8,874 bases of DNA from Arenicella sp. GTDB taxonomy: Bacteria > Pseudomonadota > Gammaproteobacteria > Arenicellales > Arenicellaceae. Shown in pieces: positions 6,868 to 8,874 of the stretch. Where the stretch lies: the NCBI GenBank assembly GCA_018677115.1, contig JAHHOC010000274.1, positions 1-8,874 of the forward strand, written 5' to 3'. How positions within the stretch are numbered: position 1 is the stretch's first letter; each line of letters begins with the position of its first letter. The notes under the pieces were generated by a model that saw nothing but the letters and a program-made list of their open reading frames with translations, did no database searches and was not told the origin of the DNA. The position numbers and the translations under genes were made by a program.

Positions 6868-6884
6868 TTAAGCTAATTTAAGCT
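6868..6884 (+). repeat. 10-bp-phased direct repeat TTAAGCT in the elyC/trpB intergenic region
   Basis: TTAAGCT occurs at 6868-6874 and again at 6878-6884, exactly ten bases apart, so both copies face the same side of the helix. Just upstream, GCGCT-C-AGCGC (6856-6866) is a perfect short inverted repeat. The layout suggests binding sites for a regulator of trpBA or of the divergent elyC-like gene, but no known operator consensus was recognised. Confidence 0.4.
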
Positions 6885-6903
6885 GTTTAGTCGGTTGCAC
6901 GAG

Positions 6904-6912
6904 TGGTAGGAT
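6904..6912 (+). promoter_or_regulatory. Possible extended -10 promoter element for trpBA
   Basis: TGGTAGGAT contains TG, one base, then TAGGAT (four of six matches to TATAAT), the form of an extended -10 element. The matching -35 position (TGTTTA, 6884-6889) is poor, which would fit a promoter that needs an activator. The transcript would start near 6919, leaving a leader of about 34 bases with no Shine-Dalgarno site. Confidence 0.3.
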
Positions 6913-6952
6913 ATGCAGCCAGATTTTAAGACCTTCTCATCACCAAATTTTT

Positions 6953-8209
6953 ATGGACCTATTTGATTTTAGAGGTGGCCGAGAAGGCTACTACGGCGAA
7001 TATGGTGGTACCTTTTTGCCTGAGATTTTGCATACCACTATCGAGCAGCTCAAGGTCGAGTTTCGTAATGCCAAAGAAGATCCAGAGTTCTGGAACGAGT
7101 TTGTGCAACTGCTACAAAGCTATTCAGGGCGCCCCACGCCCATAACCCATCTGCCAAATTTATCGGCGCGTCTGGGTGGTGCGCAAATTTATATTAAACG
7201 CGAAGACTTGAACCATACCGGATCCCACAAAATCAACAATGTCATGGGGCAGGGCTTATTGGTTAAGCGTATGGGCAAGACACGCGTAATTGCCGAGACT
7301 GGTGCGGGTCAACACGGCTATGCCACCGCTACCATGGCTGCCAGATTTGGATTTGACAGCAAGATATATATGGGCGCTGTAGATGTTGCACGCCAGCGAC
7401 CGAATGTTTTCTGGATGGAAAACATGGGTTCAGAGGTCATTTCCGTAACCGACGGCCAGCAGACCCTGAAGGATGCAATTAATGAATGCCTTCGTGATTG
7501 GGTAACTAATATGGATAACACCCATTACGTCTTGGGAACCGCCTGTGGGCCGCATCCTTTCCCGGAAATGGTCAGCTGGTTTCAATCCATTATCGGTCAT
7601 GAGGCGCGGGAGCAGATTGTGGTTGAAAGTGGCAAGCTACCTGATCGTGTGTTCGCCTGCGTGGGAGGCGGGTCCAATGCGATTGGATTGTTTCAGGGCT
7701 TCATGGACGACAATAAAGTACAGCTTGTGGGCTGCGAGGCGGGCGGCTTCGGCCCGGGCAAGGGCAATCATGCCGCACGACTGGCTTATAAAGATGCTTC
7801 GGTGGGTGTGGCCCAGGGGATGAAAACATACTTCCTGCAAAATGATGATGGCAATATGCTGGAGACTCACTCGGTTGCTGCCGGCCTGGATTATATCGGT
7901 GTAAATCCAGTACTGGTTCATCTATGGGAGCAACAGCGGGTGCGCTTTGAAGCCGTAACCGATTCCGAGGTGACCGAAGCTTTGAAAATATGCATGACTA
8001 CAGAAGGCATCATTCCGGCACTGGAAAGCGCCCATGGTTTCGCACAGGCCATTAAAGAGGCTGAACAGATGAAAAGGGATGAAGTGGTGTTAATTAATAT
8101 GTCAGGGCGTGGCGATAAAGATATTTTTACCATCGCCGATGCGATCGGGGACAATCATTGGAAACAATTCATTAAACACAAAGCAGACGGCTATAACTCG
8201 GAGGCCTGA
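6953..8209 (+). CDS. trpB: Tryptophan synthase beta chain
   Basis: PLP enzyme that joins indole, channelled from TrpA, with L-serine to give L-tryptophan in the cytoplasmic alpha2-beta2 complex. It has 418 residues, slightly longer than the usual 390-405. GYYGEYGGTFLPE (12-24) is the N-terminal signature. HTGSHKINN (88-96) has the Schiff-base Lys93 (Salmonella Lys87), and AETGAGQHG (114-122) has the catalytic Glu115. GGGSNA (238-243) grips the PLP phosphate and SGRGDKD (384-390) ends the active site. TLKDA (171-175) keeps Lys173, the counterpart of beta-Lys167. Departures from common sequences include HGYATAT for HGVATAT, GFGPGKGNHAARL (265-277) in place of a GxExGxHAAxL block, and GLDYIGVNPVL for GLDYPGVGPEH. 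The ATG has no Shine-Dalgarno site; an in-frame stop at 6869 and the lack of other start codons leave no alternative. trpA follows after four bases. Confidence 0.97.
   Translation: MDLFDFRGGREGYYGEYGGTFLPEILHTTIEQLKVEFRNAKEDPEFWNEFVQLLQSYSGRPTPITHLPNLSARLGGAQIYIKREDLNHTGSHKINNVMGQGLLVKRMGKTRVIAETGAGQHGYATATMAARFGFDSKIYMGAVDVARQRPNVFWMENMGSEVISVTDGQQTLKDAINECLRDWVTNMDNTHYVLGTACGPHPFPEMVSWFQSIIGHEAREQIVVESGKLPDRVFACVGGGSNAIGLFQGFMDDNKVQLVGCEAGGFGPGKGNHAARLAYKDASVGVAQGMKTYFLQNDDGNMLETHSVAAGLDYIGVNPVLVHLWEQQRVRFEAVTDSEVTEALKICMTTEGIIPALESAHGFAQAIKEAEQMKRDEVVLINMSGRGDKDIFTIADAIGDNHWKQFIKHKADGYNSEA
8200..8204 (+). promoter_or_regulatory. Strong Shine-Dalgarno site of trpA inside the end of trpB
   Basis: GGAGG lies nine bases before the trpA ATG and overlaps the last trpB codons. 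This contrasts with trpB, which has no such site, and suggests independent strong initiation on trpA. Confidence 0.75.
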
Positions 8210-8213
8210 GCGA

Positions 8214-8874
8214 ATGTCCCTGAATGAATATATAGCGGAGCGCAAACGAAGCTTACCTGGGCGTAGTCGCAATACCCTGGTCATGACACATGTAGTTTGC
8301 GGGTATCCGTCTTTCGAGGATAACTGGAAAGCTCTCGAGATCATGGATGATTTCGGTGTCGATCTGGTTGAGTTGCAGTTTCCTTTCTCAGAACCCTCAG
8401 CAGACGGCCCCCTATTTGTAAAAGCAAACCAGCAAGCGATTGACAATGGCGTTCATGTCAACGATTGCTTCGAGTTTATGCAAAGAGCATGCGCCGCTTT
8501 TTCTTTTAAAGTGGTTATGATGGGCTACTATAATACGGTATTTAAAACTGGCGAGGGTGAATTCCTTGAGCAGTTGAAACGGTCGGGTGGAGAAGCGTTT
8601 ATACTACCTGACCTGCCAGTTGAAGAAGCGTTTGAATTACATCAGGCAGCTCGGCAATTGGAGTTGTCGCCAATTATTCTGATGACACCAACCAATACCG
8701 ATGAGCGGTTGCAGCAACTGGCCGACGCAGCTGATGGATTCGTTTACACGGTATCACGCAAAGGCGTAACTGGATCAAGCACCCGGATGAATGATGCGGT
8801 TGCAGAGTTCATTGAGCGATGCCGCAGCCACACTGATTTACCTCTCGCAGTCGGATTCGGGGTGAGCTGCAAGG
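8214..8874 (+). CDS. trpA: Tryptophan synthase alpha chain, C-terminus cut off by window edge
   Basis: Cleaves indole-3-glycerol phosphate to indole and glyceraldehyde 3-phosphate and passes indole to TrpB. The 220 visible residues of about 265 form most of the TIM barrel. The catalytic pair is retained: Glu53 and Asp64 in VELQFPFSEPSADGP (52-66), corresponding to Salmonella Glu49 and Asp60. LPDLPVEEA (131-139), YTVSRKGVTG (178-187) and the final VGFGVS (213-218) are recognisable. The loop normally reading PFSDPLADGP is PFSEPSADGP; the Asp that contacts the beta subunit is Glu60. YTVSRKGVTG, with Arg-Lys, also differs from the common YxxSxxGVTG. Start ATG 8214 is backed by GGAGG and lies four bases after the trpB stop, so the two are surely one operon. 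The frame is open to the window edge. Confidence 0.95.
   Translation, partial: MSLNEYIAERKRSLPGRSRNTLVMTHVVCGYPSFEDNWKALEIMDDFGVDLVELQFPFSEPSADGPLFVKANQQAIDNGVHVNDCFEFMQRACAAFSFKVVMMGYYNTVFKTGEGEFLEQLKRSGGEAFILPDLPVEEAFELHQAARQLELSPIILMTPTNTDERLQQLADAADGFVYTVSRKGVTGSSTRMNDAVAEFIERCRSHTDLPLAVGFGVSCK

Noticed and set aside
6913..6966. Short 17-codon frame (ATG 6913 to TGA 6966) overlapping the trpB start, a possible trp leader peptide
   Set aside because: It has no Trp codons, its AGGA is only one base from the ATG, and the predicted transcript would begin after its start. Nothing supports translation or attenuation.
7637..8446. Minus-strand open frames opposite trpB and trpA
   Set aside because: They mirror the coding frames of trpBA, show no motifs and have no start signals.
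1..8874. tRNA, rRNA, CRISPR, insertion-sequence or prophage features
   Set aside because: No cloverleaf with a CCA end, no spaced repeats, no transposase or integrase and no terminal inverted repeats were seen by reading both strands.

Overview
The window looks like a chromosomal stretch from a gram-negative gammaproteobacterium. The evidence is a Kdo transferase of lipid A synthesis, a TsaC/RimN-HemF pair, a DedA/TVP38 membrane protein, an ElyC-like envelope protein, and Shine-Dalgarno sites that match the usual 16S rRNA tail. Placement below class is a guess; a marine or soil Cellvibrionales-like or Oceanospirillales-like host would fit the gene order. No rRNA, tRNA, CRISPR array, insertion sequence or phage gene is visible. 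Coding is dense, and no stretch longer than 300 bases lacks a gene.

Left part, minus strand (reading from about 5226 down to 1): a TVP38/TMEM64 membrane protein and a MerA/Lpd-like flavin disulfide reductase share one base at a TGATG junction and probably form a two-gene unit. After a 78-base gap with a possible promoter come purE, tsaC, hemF and waaA, spaced 15, -4 and 10 bases apart, which looks like one operon. They serve purine synthesis, tRNA t6A modification, haem synthesis and LPS core synthesis; they are linked by position rather than by a common pathway. purK does not follow purE, and waaA sits where aroE is often found. waaA runs off the left edge.

Middle: a Sfp-type 4'-phosphopantetheinyl transferase (plus strand) is divergent from the TVP38 gene. 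It converges on and overlaps by 49 bases an elyC-like DUF218/YdcF-family gene (minus strand).

Right part, plus strand: trpB and trpA, four bases apart, encode tryptophan synthase; trpA runs off the right edge. The pair has neither trpI nor truA/trpF upstream, and both proteins depart from textbook motifs while keeping the catalytic residues. It is therefore a candidate for an unusual or transferred trpBA lineage. The 137-base region between elyC and trpB holds a 10-bp-phased direct repeat next to a possible extended -10 promoter.

No clearly new system was found. The least characterised assembly is the translationally coupled TVP38 plus flavoprotein pair. The rest is mostly housekeeping, with some odd details of arrangement and motif.
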